42,540 bases of DNA, taken from IMG/VR virus record IMGVR_UViG_3300020056_000057, positions 1-42,540 of that record, one strand, 5' to 3'. Under the pieces are notes generated by a model. The model saw only the letters and a list, made by a program, of their open reading frames with translations. It did no database searches and was not told where the DNA came from. Of the stretch, positions 1 to 8,119 are shown in pieces. This DNA comes from a virus. Numbering within the stretch: the stretch's first letter is position 1; each line of letters starts with the position of its first letter. A program made the position numbers and the translations under genes.

Positions 1-346
1 CGTTGGCATCAGTATAAGATGGATATAGCATTTGTAAAAAACTTTGAACTTTATCAAGGTTTTCAAACGCTTCGCTTTCAGATGCAGCAGGAATCTTCCA
101 AGCAAGAGTTATTGTTCTTGTTGTATTTTTGTATTGATATATTGGATCAGTTCTACCAAATACTTCGGTAGGTGTGTAGTTAGGGCTAAAAGTATCGTTA
201 AATGCTGTGATAAAAGCTTTGAAATAGACAGCGCTACCGTTTCTTGCATTTCTAACTGATATTACTTGACCGTTGTTTGCTAATGCATCAGAGCCATCAA
301 TTAAAAATTGTCCATCGTCTTTATATTTTCTAACGTCAAATGTCAT
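1..346 (-). CDS. Putative tail/baseplate-proximal structural protein, C-terminus cut by window edge
   Basis: An open frame begins at the ATG at 344-346 and runs off the left edge, so 115 residues are visible. It starts MTFDVRKYKDDGQF and contains VFGRTDPIYQYKN followed by TRTITLAWKIPA, which read like beta-strands of a structural domain. No signal peptide or membrane segment is seen. It follows the tape measure gene by 15 bases with a weak GGA ribosome site (acaaggaaaaacaATG). The place right after the tape measure usually holds baseplate, hub or tail-terminal genes, so a tail or baseplate role is inferred from position only. I do not recognise the family. Confidence 0.7.
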   Translation of the reverse strand, partial: MTFDVRKYKDDGQFLIDGSDALANNGQVISVRNARNGSAVYFKAFITAFNDTFSPNYTPTEVFGRTDPIYQYKNTTRTITLAWKIPAASESEAFENLDKVQSFLQMLYPSYTDAN

Positions 347-361
347 TGTTTTTCCTTGTCA

Positions 362-2968
362 CTAGTTTGCTGTCCCGTTTCTCACTGTTGTTTCTACACC
401 ATTAGTGTTATGAACTGTAATATTTGTCTGGTTTGCCTTAACGGCTGCTTCCAGGGACTCGATTGCTGCAACAGTATCAGCTTGTAAGTTAGCGCCATTT
501 TGAGCAGCGGCTGCCGCTGCAGCATTGGCAGCAGCAGCATTAGCCTGTGCGTTATTTCCAACTCCCATAGCTTGCATAATATTGTAACCTGCTTCTTCAC
601 CCGCAGTACGCGCTGGGGCGTGTTCAAGATCAAATTCGTTAGCAAGCGCTCCTTGCATTCCAGATGTTAGACCTCCTACAACGGGCATCATCTGGCTGGA
701 TAGCTGAATTGAATAGACAGCCGCTTCTGCATAGTTTCCTCCAGCGATAGAATTGAAAATGCTCATTATTTTTTCTAAAGTTGCAATAAAAGGAGCAAGA
801 AGATAATAACCAAGCTTTGCAAAAATAATTATTCCTTTTAGCATCAAACCAAAAGATTTTGATATTTCTAAAGCAAGTGGTGCCAGTTCAAATAAATTAT
901 TTGCAAATTCTTTAATACCCTCTTGTGTTTTTGGATCTTTTAGGGCGTTTGAGAGTTGCTCAGCAATTTCATCAAATACATGGTATGATTCTTTTAATGA
1001 AGGCAATAAACTATAAAACGTATTTTCAAGTTTTTCCATAAAGCCTTGTAACTCTTGTGCTCTTTTCTCTGCAGTGACATATTCGTCTGAAGTTTTTTTA
1101 ACACTATCTGCAGCTAAATCAAAATTGCCACTCATGACCAATGCCAATTCAGATACATCTTGTAGCCCAGAAGACGCTGCAAGCATTTCTTGTTGGTAAT
1201 ATTCCATTTCATCAAAAGACAGCCCGGTTGACAAAATTGCTTGCTGAATCATCTTGAGTCGTTCTACGGGATCTGTTGTTGTTATCATTTCCATTGCATT
1301 AAGGAAGTTACCACCCAAAGCAGCGTTTAGTTTTCCAGCAGTAGAGGCTGCGCCCTCAAAAGTATCAAATTGTCTAGCTATTGCAACGAGTCTTCCAATT
1401 TCTATTTGGCTATTCTTTGAGGCGATAGCCAAGTCTTTAAATACTTCGGTGCCTTCTCTACCAAACTTTGATATAAATCCAAGATTATCATTAAGTGATT
1501 GACCTAATTCGGAAAATGGAATCTGCAAGTCTCTTGCCAAAAGTTCAAGTTCTCTTATTTGTTCTGTAGCTTGAGGAACATTAAATCCCATGGCTTTAGT
1601 CATCATGACAAGGCTATTTGCTGTAGCCTCTGCAGACATACCAAGACGGTTCATAACTGCGGTAAACTCAACTAAAGCTTTTTGGTTTTCTGGGGTCTGT
1701 TTAGTAAAATCTTTGAAGCCAGTTACCAAAGCCTGTGTTGCTGCAACCATGTCCTCTGTTGTTACTCCTAGTGCTCTCATATCATTGGCGTTTGCCAACA
1801 AAGCTTTCGAGTTTTCTTCACTCAGATATGTTGTTCTTTGTATAAGCTTGTTTGCATCATATAGTTGCATATTGAATGTGATTATTTCTTTTGCCAAAAG
1901 AACAAAAGAACCAATTGCAACAGCAATCACAGCAGCCACAGCGATAACTATGAGTATAAGTCCACCAGTTGCAACAGTAAGTCCCGTAACGGAAGCTCCT
2001 GCTGCTGCTGCAGATGAACCCATCGCTCCCGTTGCTGCCCCTGCTTCTGCAACTGCGGGTGCTGCTGCAGCCGCTGCTTCTCCAGTAGCAACGGTTGCAG
2101 CGCCAGTTGCCTCTAATGCGGGAGCGGCAGCTTCTGCGGCAGTTCCAACTGCTTCAACTGAACTCGATGCTGCTTCGGCGGCTTTTCCGGCTTCTGAAGC
2201 TGCACCAGCAACTGATTTAGAGTCACCAGACATTTTAGCTAATCGACTTGCCTGATCTTTACTTAATTTCTCCATTTGACCCTTGGCTATGCTTCCAACT
2301 GGATCTAGAATTTTTGATAAAAATCCTCCTTCACCTTCTTTGCTTTTTGCCATTACTTTGGCTATGTCAAACATATCGCCAGCGACACCTCTGAGTCCTC
2401 CAGCGATATCTCCAGATGCAATCCTTTTAATGGAACTAAGGGCACTAGAAAAACTATTATCAATAGCATCTAGATTTTTTTTTAATTGATCAGTTTCTTC
2501 TTTTTGTTTTTGTAGTTCTTTTGTTACTTTTTCTTGCTGGTCAGTATTCTCTTTTACTTTTTTATTTAGCTTTTCTTGATTTTTGTTGATTTCTTCTAGT
2601 TTTTCTGCTTGATCAGAATACTGTCTTGCTTTTTCTTTTTCAAGTTCAAGTTGCTTTTGGATAAGTTTTCTTTTAGCTTCTTGTTTCTTTTCAATTGTTG
2701 AAGATGTTGCTGCCTCTTTTTCTAAAGCTTCAATTTCAGAGTTAAGAGTTGATAGAATTTTTTTTCTGCTTTCAAGAACTCTATCTAATTGTCTACCAAG
2801 CTCTGTGGCTTCACCAGCAGCCTGCTTATAATTCTCAATTGTTTGGGTACCAGTATCCTCAAGTTCTCTTTTTAGCTTAGAAAACTCATTAGCAAGTCCC
2901 CGAAGTCGCTCTAACGTCGGGTCAGGTGCCGGGGGGTCAAAAGGATCGCCTCCAAAAGGATCAGCCAT
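362..2968 (-). CDS. Tail tape measure protein
   Basis: An 868-residue protein with the usual tape measure architecture. The N-terminal third (about residues 15-180) is a highly charged Lys/Glu/Gln-rich coiled coil. It is followed by an Ala/Gly/Val-rich stretch (about 255-330), then a strongly hydrophobic segment (about 335-360, GGLILIVIAVAAVIAVAIGS), and further hydrophobic helices near 690-740. The C-terminus is Ala/Asn-rich. Tape measure proteins fill the tail tube, set its length and are expelled during DNA entry; hydrophobic segments are thought to help cross the host membrane. By the rule of roughly 0.15 nm per residue the tail would be about 130 nm long (inference). Its position after sheath, tube and a chaperone-like gene supports the call. 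The ATG at 2968 has GAGAGAGG upstream. Confidence 0.88.
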   Translation of the reverse strand: MADPFGGDPFDPPAPDPTLERLRGLANEFSKLKRELEDTGTQTIENYKQAAGEATELGRQLDRVLESRKKILSTLNSEIEALEKEAATSSTIEKKQEAKRKLIQKQLELEKEKARQYSDQAEKLEEINKNQEKLNKKVKENTDQQEKVTKELQKQKEETDQLKKNLDAIDNSFSSALSSIKRIASGDIAGGLRGVAGDMFDIAKVMAKSKEGEGGFLSKILDPVGSIAKGQMEKLSKDQASRLAKMSGDSKSVAGAASEAGKAAEAASSSVEAVGTAAEAAAPALEATGAATVATGEAAAAAAPAVAEAGAATGAMGSSAAAAGASVTGLTVATGGLILIVIAVAAVIAVAIGSFVLLAKEIITFNMQLYDANKLIQRTTYLSEENSKALLANANDMRALGVTTEDMVAATQALVTGFKDFTKQTPENQKALVEFTAVMNRLGMSAEATANSLVMMTKAMGFNVPQATEQIRELELLARDLQIPFSELGQSLNDNLGFISKFGREGTEVFKDLAIASKNSQIEIGRLVAIARQFDTFEGAASTAGKLNAALGGNFLNAMEMITTTDPVERLKMIQQAILSTGLSFDEMEYYQQEMLAASSGLQDVSELALVMSGNFDLAADSVKKTSDEYVTAEKRAQELQGFMEKLENTFYSLLPSLKESYHVFDEIAEQLSNALKDPKTQEGIKEFANNLFELAPLALEISKSFGLMLKGIIIFAKLGYYLLAPFIATLEKIMSIFNSIAGGNYAEAAVYSIQLSSQMMPVVGGLTSGMQGALANEFDLEHAPARTAGEEAGYNIMQAMGVGNNAQANAAAANAAAAAAAQNGANLQADTVAAIESLEAAVKANQTNITVHNTNGVETTVRNGTAN

Positions 2969-2984
2969 AGAATAGTACCTCTCT

Positions 2985-2994
2985 CTATAAATAG
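2985..2994 (-). promoter_or_regulatory. ACTATTTA-type motif before the tape measure gene
   Basis: The coding strand reads CCTATTTATAG about 18 bases before the tape measure ATG. It is one base off the ACTATTTA motif found between other late genes here. A promoter role is inferred from repetition and position only. Confidence 0.3.
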
Positions 2995-3032
2995 GCTGGT
3001 GTCAAAAAGAAAAGGCAGCCCAAGCTGCCAGT

Positions 3033-3275
3033 CTAGAAAGTCTTAATCATATTTGGCTGGTTGTTAGCTGTCAAAGTTTGAGTTTTTCCACTTCCACCCT
3101 GTGAAGCATTTCTGACTGCTTCTGCTTCCATCTCAAGTTGTTTGATAGTCCGCTGAACAAACCAGTCTCTGAGCCCTATAGGCAGGCTGTAAGCTTCAGA
3201 AAAACTCCAGCCACCACTATGCTTCAAGAAAAAAATCTGTTCGTATATTGCTTCACTATACTCTTCGGTCAGGCC
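3033..3275 (-). CDS. C-terminal extension of the tail-chaperone-like protein, probably made by +1/-2 frameshift
   Basis: This reading frame is open from 3347 down to 3033 but holds no ATG or GTG. The first usable start is a TTG at 3227 without a ribosome site. The part after the T7 run (GLTEEYSEAIYEQIFFLK, then GGWSFSEAYSLPIGLRDWF) looks like real protein: amphipathic helices, then an aromatic segment, then a Lys/Glu helix. It continues naturally from the upstream protein's ...ADFF at the run 3276-3282. Fusion would give about 350 residues instead of 276. Tail assembly chaperones made by frameshifting, such as lambda G-GT and the -2 case in Mu, sit exactly here, just before the tape measure. 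A separate 64-residue protein from the TTG, or a homopolymer sequencing error, are the alternatives. Confidence 0.6.
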   Translation of the reverse strand, partial: GLTEEYSEAIYEQIFFLKHSGGWSFSEAYSLPIGLRDWFVQRTIKQLEMEAEAVRNASQGGSGKTQTLTANNQPNMIKTF

Positions 3276-4086
3276 AAAAAAAGTCCGCCGTGAGCGGCAC
3301 CTCCATTTCTTGCGTGTGTCCGCACTCTTCGCAAGAAAACTCCTGAGTTAGATCAATGTTAGGTGTTGCCTTCTTTAATTCATTTCTAAGATATCTAGAA
3401 TCCATAGAAGGAATATTGTTGGCAACATATCTGATAGCATTATGAGACCGGTCGTCGTTAACACTAACAATAATGGCTTCTAATTGCTTAGAGATAATTT
3501 GATCAGACTTTGATACCTTTGTTATGTTTGGTTCGTGCCTGCCAGTTAGTAATCTTGCAACAACTTTTACATCTGTTTTTGGCAAGAAGCAAGTAATTGT
3601 TCCGTCACCATTATCTATGGTATCAGTATCATCACCTACCCCACCTTCTTCTATGGTAGCATCATTCAAATCAAATGCATACTTTTGCTTTGTTTCACAC
3701 GCAGGGCATTGAACTTGTGTTTTATATTCGCTACCATATCCAGAAACTCTAGCTGCAATTAGAATAGCGTTTCTATCGCCAATAAGCAGGTCCTTGGTAG
3801 ATATATTTTTATCCACTACGATACTATCGATTAATCTATCGACAGCTACGCCTTTCTTTAGTAGAGATCTGGAAGTGAGAATGTCTTCTTCCTTCGCAGT
3901 CATCTGCTTGATTTCAATTGATTCTCTCCCATGTAGTGGGTGTCTTTGTGGATAAAAGCGACCTTGGGATGGTAAATCCACAAACTCTGTGGGAATTACA
4001 AACGAGAAACCCCCACCACCCTGCTGGGGTGGGGGGCTCGTGTCAGGCTGTTGAACGCCGCCTAGGCGATCCTGATTTCTTGACAA
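3256..4086 (-). CDS. Zinc-ribbon tail assembly chaperone / baseplate-hub assembly protein (gp26-like)
   Basis: A 276-residue protein with a Pro/Gly-rich head, then FVDLPSQGRFYPQRHPLHG and MTAKEEDILTSRSLLKKGV, a pattern I associate with T4-type baseplate/hub assembly proteins near the tube and tape measure genes. It has two Cys pairs, CPAC near residue 125 and CEEC near 255, which probably form one zinc ribbon split by an insertion. The start is the TTG at 4084-4086: GAGGT lies about 6 bases upstream and no in-frame ATG precedes the conserved part. It sits between tail tube and tape measure, the slot of the tail assembly chaperone, and its 3' end carries the T7 run that may shift ribosomes into the next frame. 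Chaperone versus hub-assembly role is not resolved. Confidence 0.65.
   Translation of the reverse strand: MSRNQDRLGGVQQPDTSPPPQQGGGGFSFVIPTEFVDLPSQGRFYPQRHPLHGRESIEIKQMTAKEEDILTSRSLLKKGVAVDRLIDSIVVDKNISTKDLLIGDRNAILIAARVSGYGSEYKTQVQCPACETKQKYAFDLNDATIEEGGVGDDTDTIDNGDGTITCFLPKTDVKVVARLLTGRHEPNITKVSKSDQIISKQLEAIIVSVNDDRSHNAIRYVANNIPSMDSRYLRNELKKATPNIDLTQEFSCEECGHTQEMEVPLTADFFWPDRRV
3276..3282 (-). promoter_or_regulatory. Candidate ribosomal frameshift site (T7 run)
   Basis: The coding strand reads GCG GAC TTT TTT TGG in the frame of the chaperone-like gene, eight codons before its TAG. A +1 skip or a -2 slip by tRNA-Phe on the seven T bases enters the frame GGC CTG ACC GAA GAG, open for 80 codons. 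A -1 slip gives TTG GCC TGA and stops at once, so it is ruled out. One base fewer in the run would fuse the frames directly, so sequencing error must be excluded. Confidence 0.5.
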
Positions 4087-4115
4087 TTTACACCTCGCGT
4101 TTTATATTGTCTAAA

Positions 4116-4706
4116 TTATACCTTGAAGAATTCTCTCTGACCAGTTGAACCAGCCTTCTTGGAATCGCTAGCGGTTTCGACTCTTGCCCAATCATAACGA
4201 AGGGTGATAGAGACCTCAGTTAGATCGGAGTTACCGTAATCTAGTGAGTCGCCATACTTGATGTCCTGAATGAAGGGGTTCCAAAGAGTCCAAGTTTCTA
4301 GTGCGTTACCATCGGAGTCAATCTGGGTAACGGTAACCTGACCAAGTGAAGTAGCTGCCTTGGCCTTTGACATTGTACCAAGAGTCGTAACATCAGTTGG
4401 GGGAGCATAGCCGCCGTTAACAATAATGTCAGAGAAAGTAGCAGTCATGTCTGGATCAACTGGATCAACCATGGTAATTGTAACAGGATTCCAAGTTACA
4501 CCACCGGGATAGTAGAAAGTATGGTTTAGATACTTATGCTCATTTTCTGCAATGGTGAATGAAGGCTTTGCAGCAGTCTTGGCGTACCAAGCTACAGCAC
4601 CACCGGGGGTAGCAGCAACGCCACCAAATTCAACGATGAATCTATGGTTGCGCTTTGGATCTTTTAGAGTAGAGTTTTGTCCGAAATTAGTTGACCAGAA
4701 TGGCAT
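4116..4706 (-). CDS. Tail tube protein (gp19-like)
   Basis: A 196-residue protein that matches the T4 gp19-type inner tube subunit in size and layout. It has the early RNHRFIVEFGG strand, then KPSFTIAENEHKYLNHTFYYPGG, then VTWNPVTITMVDP, and ends with TEVSITLRYDWARVE. These alternating strands are typical of the beta-barrel that stacks as hexameric rings inside the sheath. It follows the sheath gene directly, as in most myoviruses. The ATG at 4706 has AGGAG upstream (acaggagaacctaaaacATG). The family call is from recognised pattern and position. Confidence 0.85.
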   Translation of the reverse strand: MPFWSTNFGQNSTLKDPKRNHRFIVEFGGVAATPGGAVAWYAKTAAKPSFTIAENEHKYLNHTFYYPGGVTWNPVTITMVDPVDPDMTATFSDIIVNGGYAPPTDVTTLGTMSKAKAATSLGQVTVTQIDSDGNALETWTLWNPFIQDIKYGDSLDYGNSDLTEVSITLRYDWARVETASDSKKAGSTGQREFFKV

Positions 4707-4729
4707 GTTTTAGGTTCTCCTGTGTATTC

Positions 4730-4741
4730 ATAAATAAGTAG
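4730..4741 (-). promoter_or_regulatory. Degenerate ACTATTTA-like motif before the tail tube gene
   Basis: The coding strand reads CTACTTATTTAT about 25 bases before the tube ATG, just after a strong hairpin. It resembles the intergenic motif ACTATTTA with an extra T. This is a weaker match than the other sites. Confidence 0.2.
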
Positions 4742-4745
4742 TAGG

Positions 4746-4763
4746 TGGGGGCAAAAGCCCCCA
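4746..4763 (-). terminator. GC-rich hairpin between sheath and tube genes, no U-tract
   Basis: A perfect 7-bp stem (TGGGGGC/GCCCCCA) with an AAAA/TTTT loop lies right after the sheath stop codon. On the coding strand it is not followed by a run of U, so it may be an attenuator or an mRNA-stabilising hairpin rather than a full terminator. It could adjust the sheath:tube ratio, which is an inference. Confidence 0.4.
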
Positions 4764-4767
4764 TTTA

Positions 4768-7700
4768 TCAATCGTCAAATGATGCACCAGTTGAAGCAAC
4801 GATGAAGTCGATAGCGATGTACTCGATTGCTCTGGCTGGCTTAATCATAATCTTAGCGTACACAACATTCTGGTCTACAAGGTCAGGTGTTGTGGTGCTC
4901 TCGTCTAGAATGAGACGGTAATCAGTGATACCGAACTGAGTCTTGACGTTTGCAAGGAATGGCTCGATGAGACCCTTGAAGCGGTTCCAAGTTGCCTGTA
5001 CGTTCTGCTCAAAGAGAATCTGAGTAGAAAGGATGGAGATCTGCTTCTTGAGGTAGATGACTAGACGACGCACGTTGATGCGGTCTAGAGCAGATGGGCG
5101 CTCCTGTAGGGTCTTCTGACCGAACACTACGATACCGGTGCTTGGGAAGCTGGCGATTGGGTTAATGCGTGCTTCGTAAAGAACGTCGCGCTCCTTGGAG
5201 GTTAGTCTGCGTGAGACGCTAGTGACAGGGATACCTGCTGCGCCGTCGGAGAGGCCACCTCTGTTGAAGCCTGCTGGAGCAAACCAGATTTGTGATGATC
5301 TCTCGGAGCTTGCAAGAACACCCATCATGGCAACAGTAGGTGGTACCCAAAGTGCCTGACCTGTACCCTCGTCTACAGTCTGTACCCATGGGTAGAATGT
5401 AGCACCGTAGGATGAATCAATCTGGCGAGTACGAAGTTCGTTTGCTGCCTGTGATGGACTCTTGGTCTGTCGATCCTTGATATCTGCTTCGTACTGCTCG
5501 TGGGCTGGGAGGTATACACCGGGGAGGTCGATTAGGGCAAGAGCGTCAGCGCGTGCCTCACAGACATCAACCATGTGTGTAGTTAGACCTTCCTTAGTTA
5601 GACCGGGAATTGCTAGCAAGTTCATATCTACAAACTCTGGGTCAGCAACTGTATCAATAGCGCGCTTGTAAGTATTGTAGATGTAGCTTGTAGTATCTGT
5701 GGCAGTTGCAGTCATACCAGCGTTGTATAGTGGGTCTGGCTTGGTGATGTCAAATCCATCGAAGCCGCCCCAAAGAGGCATTGTGAACTGGTCGTAACCA
5801 AGGTCAATAAGATCCTTATAGGTCTTACCTGCTTGAGCAGTGTAGCTTGTCTCGGTAGCGCGTGAACCGGATGAGTAGAAGGCACCGACGCTTCCGGTTA
5901 TAATGTCATCCATAGTGAAGATGTAATCTTGCTGGACAGCACCTGCAACGCTACCCCAGTTTCCAAGCTCACTAATCCATCTTCTGTGGTAATCAAGAAC
6001 TGATCTGTCACCACGGCTGCTGCCACGAGTTCTTGTGGTCTGCATACCGAAGTAAGCGTCTGTCTGGTCGGAAAGACCACCATCTGAAGCTGAGTGGCGT
6101 AGTCTTACTGCTGGCCAAAGTAGGGAGCCAGTGAAGTTACCTGTTGAGCCTGATAGTAGACCGTCAAAACCTGCTCCAAAGTCGTTGGCTGCATCGATGT
6201 ATCTGTTAGTTAGGGCATCGTCGCTTGCAGAACCACTCCAATCAGTAATTGATGTGAAGTTGGGAGGACCGTAGTAGCCGAATGGAACAAGTGAGTTGGC
6301 ATTCTGAATGTTGCCCTCATTGATGTCACTGACATATACAAATTTGGACTGATTTGGATACTCACCGTATAGTCTTAGTCTTCTTTCTGACTCGTTCCAT
6401 TCGTAGTACTGGTCACCAATAACTCTTGAAATGTAGTTTGGTGAACGTGGGTCAAGAGTTACATTGTCGAATCTCTCTAGAACAACTGGGTTAGCGTCAG
6501 TGTCAGTTAGTGAGCGAAGAACAATAGAGAAAGTACCAAAGTCGCTGGTCTGTGTACCAGAGTAACGAATTTTCTCGATTGAAATCTTGACGTTCTTATG
6601 TAGCCACTCGCCGTGACCGCGACCCTTGAGCTTGAATAGCTTGTATGCCTGCTCTGGTACCCAAGAACCAGCATCACCGATATCCTGACCAATAACCCAG
6701 CCAGTCTGAGCTTCTTGGGTTGGGATGTTCATGCTGTTGGGTCCACTGGAACCATTTCTGATTGGAAGAATAACACCAAACATTTTCTTGGACTGAATCT
6801 CGTCTCCGGTGCTACCAGTGATAGATCCAACTTCATCCTGACCTTCGCGAAGTTCTTGACCGAATGTCTCACCAAGCCAGTAGTTTCGCTCTAGTGAGCC
6901 TTCATAGAAATTTCCTTCAACAAGCTGGGGATTTGTATTGAATACCTTGCGAATAAATCTCTGGTCGGTATCGTCAAAGTTGAAGGAGAACTTTTCATCA
7001 GCATCGCCTGTAACCTTAGAACCCTTGATAGTAGCGGTAAACAGCCCACTAGTATCAGACTCAATTACCATACCGATACCTTCTGCCTTGACTCCACTGT
7101 TAGCAAGAGAGCCAGAAAGTCTAATCTGGCTATCCTGATCCATGTACCAAACTGCACCTAGCATCGCTGAACCAAGATTGTCGGTGTTATCGCCACCGGT
7201 TCCACAAGTATCGTTGGAGCTTGATGGGAATACCCAGAGACCGTAAGCACCGCCGTTGTCGGTTAGTAAGCCTGCGCCATCAACATCAGTTACAACCAAG
7301 TTTGAAACACTGGTGTAGGAAGCTGTAGTGACATTGAAGTTGGCATGGTCGAGACCAACCTTTGATCTAATTCTTGTACCCTGTTCATCAGAGCCAGTGA
7401 TTACATCATAGTTATCTGAGAGTGCGCTGTTGTATAGAGTGTACAAAGCATCACCAACAGCAACAGTAGTAACATCTACAGAATCAACATCGACTGATGC
7501 TGTTCTATTAGCGTCGAAAGTGGTACTAGTAGAGCCACTATCGTTGAAAACGACTAAGTAATCAACACCGGCAGCGTCTATTTGCAAATGTTGGTGTACA
7601 GATGGCATACCACTAAAGTATAAGTTTAGCTGCGCAAATGTCTGTGCATCTGGGTTCTCAGTAGTTTTCCAACCAGCCTTACCAGCGTCGGTAGCGCTGT

Positions 7701-8025
7701 TATGCTCTGAGCCAAGAAGGCGAACAAAAGTTACAGGAGCAACTGAAGCGTTTAGAAATGCCTTGGCTGCATAGGTGCTGTACATTGGTGATTGGTAGTT
7801 GCCATCACGATAAACATCACCACCAGCGTTACCGGGAACAGTATCTCCGTACATGGTCAGGAAGTCAGAAAATGATTCTAGCTTGACTGGCTGCATTGCG
7901 AGACCTCGAACAGAGCGTCCAATGACTACTGGACCAATAGCGTCAGGTCTGCGGGGGCGGAATGAGTTATCAATTTCGTTGATAAACACACCGGGAGATA
8001 CAAATTTGAAGTTTTTTACGGGCAT
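4768..8025 (-). CDS. Contractile tail sheath protein (gp18-like)
   Basis: A 1085-residue protein, longer than T4 gp18 (659 aa). The N-terminus MPVKNFKFVSPGVFINEID is the classic sheath opening (SPGV...EID). The C-terminal third has the conserved sheath core: GIVVFGQKTLQERPSALDRI, then NVRRLVIYLKKQISILSTQI and a final IMIKPARAIEYIAIDFIV. The extra length lies in the middle (about residues 120-700), rich in Gly/Ser/Asp, probably surface-exposed domains that decorate the sheath. Sheath subunits surround the tube and contract to drive it through the envelope. The ATG at 8025 has GAGGAA 6 bases upstream. The neck genes precede it and the tube gene follows. Confidence 0.93.
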   Translation of the reverse strand: MPVKNFKFVSPGVFINEIDNSFRPRRPDAIGPVVIGRSVRGLAMQPVKLESFSDFLTMYGDTVPGNAGGDVYRDGNYQSPMYSTYAAKAFLNASVAPVTFVRLLGSEHNSATDAGKAGWKTTENPDAQTFAQLNLYFSGMPSVHQHLQIDAAGVDYLVVFNDSGSTSTTFDANRTASVDVDSVDVTTVAVGDALYTLYNSALSDNYDVITGSDEQGTRIRSKVGLDHANFNVTTASYTSVSNLVVTDVDGAGLLTDNGGAYGLWVFPSSSNDTCGTGGDNTDNLGSAMLGAVWYMDQDSQIRLSGSLANSGVKAEGIGMVIESDTSGLFTATIKGSKVTGDADEKFSFNFDDTDQRFIRKVFNTNPQLVEGNFYEGSLERNYWLGETFGQELREGQDEVGSITGSTGDEIQSKKMFGVILPIRNGSSGPNSMNIPTQEAQTGWVIGQDIGDAGSWVPEQAYKLFKLKGRGHGEWLHKNVKISIEKIRYSGTQTSDFGTFSIVLRSLTDTDANPVVLERFDNVTLDPRSPNYISRVIGDQYYEWNESERRLRLYGEYPNQSKFVYVSDINEGNIQNANSLVPFGYYGPPNFTSITDWSGSASDDALTNRYIDAANDFGAGFDGLLSGSTGNFTGSLLWPAVRLRHSASDGGLSDQTDAYFGMQTTRTRGSSRGDRSVLDYHRRWISELGNWGSVAGAVQQDYIFTMDDIITGSVGAFYSSGSRATETSYTAQAGKTYKDLIDLGYDQFTMPLWGGFDGFDITKPDPLYNAGMTATATDTTSYIYNTYKRAIDTVADPEFVDMNLLAIPGLTKEGLTTHMVDVCEARADALALIDLPGVYLPAHEQYEADIKDRQTKSPSQAANELRTRQIDSSYGATFYPWVQTVDEGTGQALWVPPTVAMMGVLASSERSSQIWFAPAGFNRGGLSDGAAGIPVTSVSRRLTSKERDVLYEARINPIASFPSTGIVVFGQKTLQERPSALDRINVRRLVIYLKKQISILSTQILFEQNVQATWNRFKGLIEPFLANVKTQFGITDYRLILDESTTTPDLVDQNVVYAKIMIKPARAIEYIAIDFIVASTGASFDD

Positions 8026-8052
8026 TAGGTATTCCTCACTTTTTAAATAAAC

Positions 8053-8066
8053 ATGCTATAAAGCAT
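8053..8066 (-). other. Small hairpin in the sheath 5' leader
   Basis: ATGCT-TTAT-AGCAT forms a 5-bp stem between the upstream ACTATTTA motif and the sheath ribosome site. Similar leader hairpins follow this motif elsewhere in the window. It may protect the 5' end of the transcript (inference). Confidence 0.3.
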
Positions 8067-8078
8067 CATCAATCATGT

Positions 8079-8090
8079 TTAAATAGTATT
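8079..8090 (-). promoter_or_regulatory. ACTATTTA motif upstream of the sheath gene
   Basis: The coding strand reads AATACTATTTAA about 55-60 bases before the sheath ATG, within the 94-base gap after the gp15-like gene. It is an exact copy of the recurrent motif. Candidate late promoter, inferred. Confidence 0.4.
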
Positions 8091-8119
8091 GTTGTTTCTC
8101 AAAACACTTCAGGATGTGA

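Noticed and set aside
394-645. Second minus-strand frame inside the 3' end of the tape measure gene
   Set aside because: It lies wholly within the tape measure frame and has no ribosome site or recognisable protein features.
1590-2255. Plus-strand open frame of 221 codons opposite the tape measure gene
   Set aside because: It overlaps the Ala-rich part of the tape measure and has no ribosome site; a composition shadow.
3276-3282. -1 frameshift as in lambda G-GT
   Set aside because: After a -1 slip the frame reads TTG GCC TGA and stops at once; only +1 or -2 gives a long extension.
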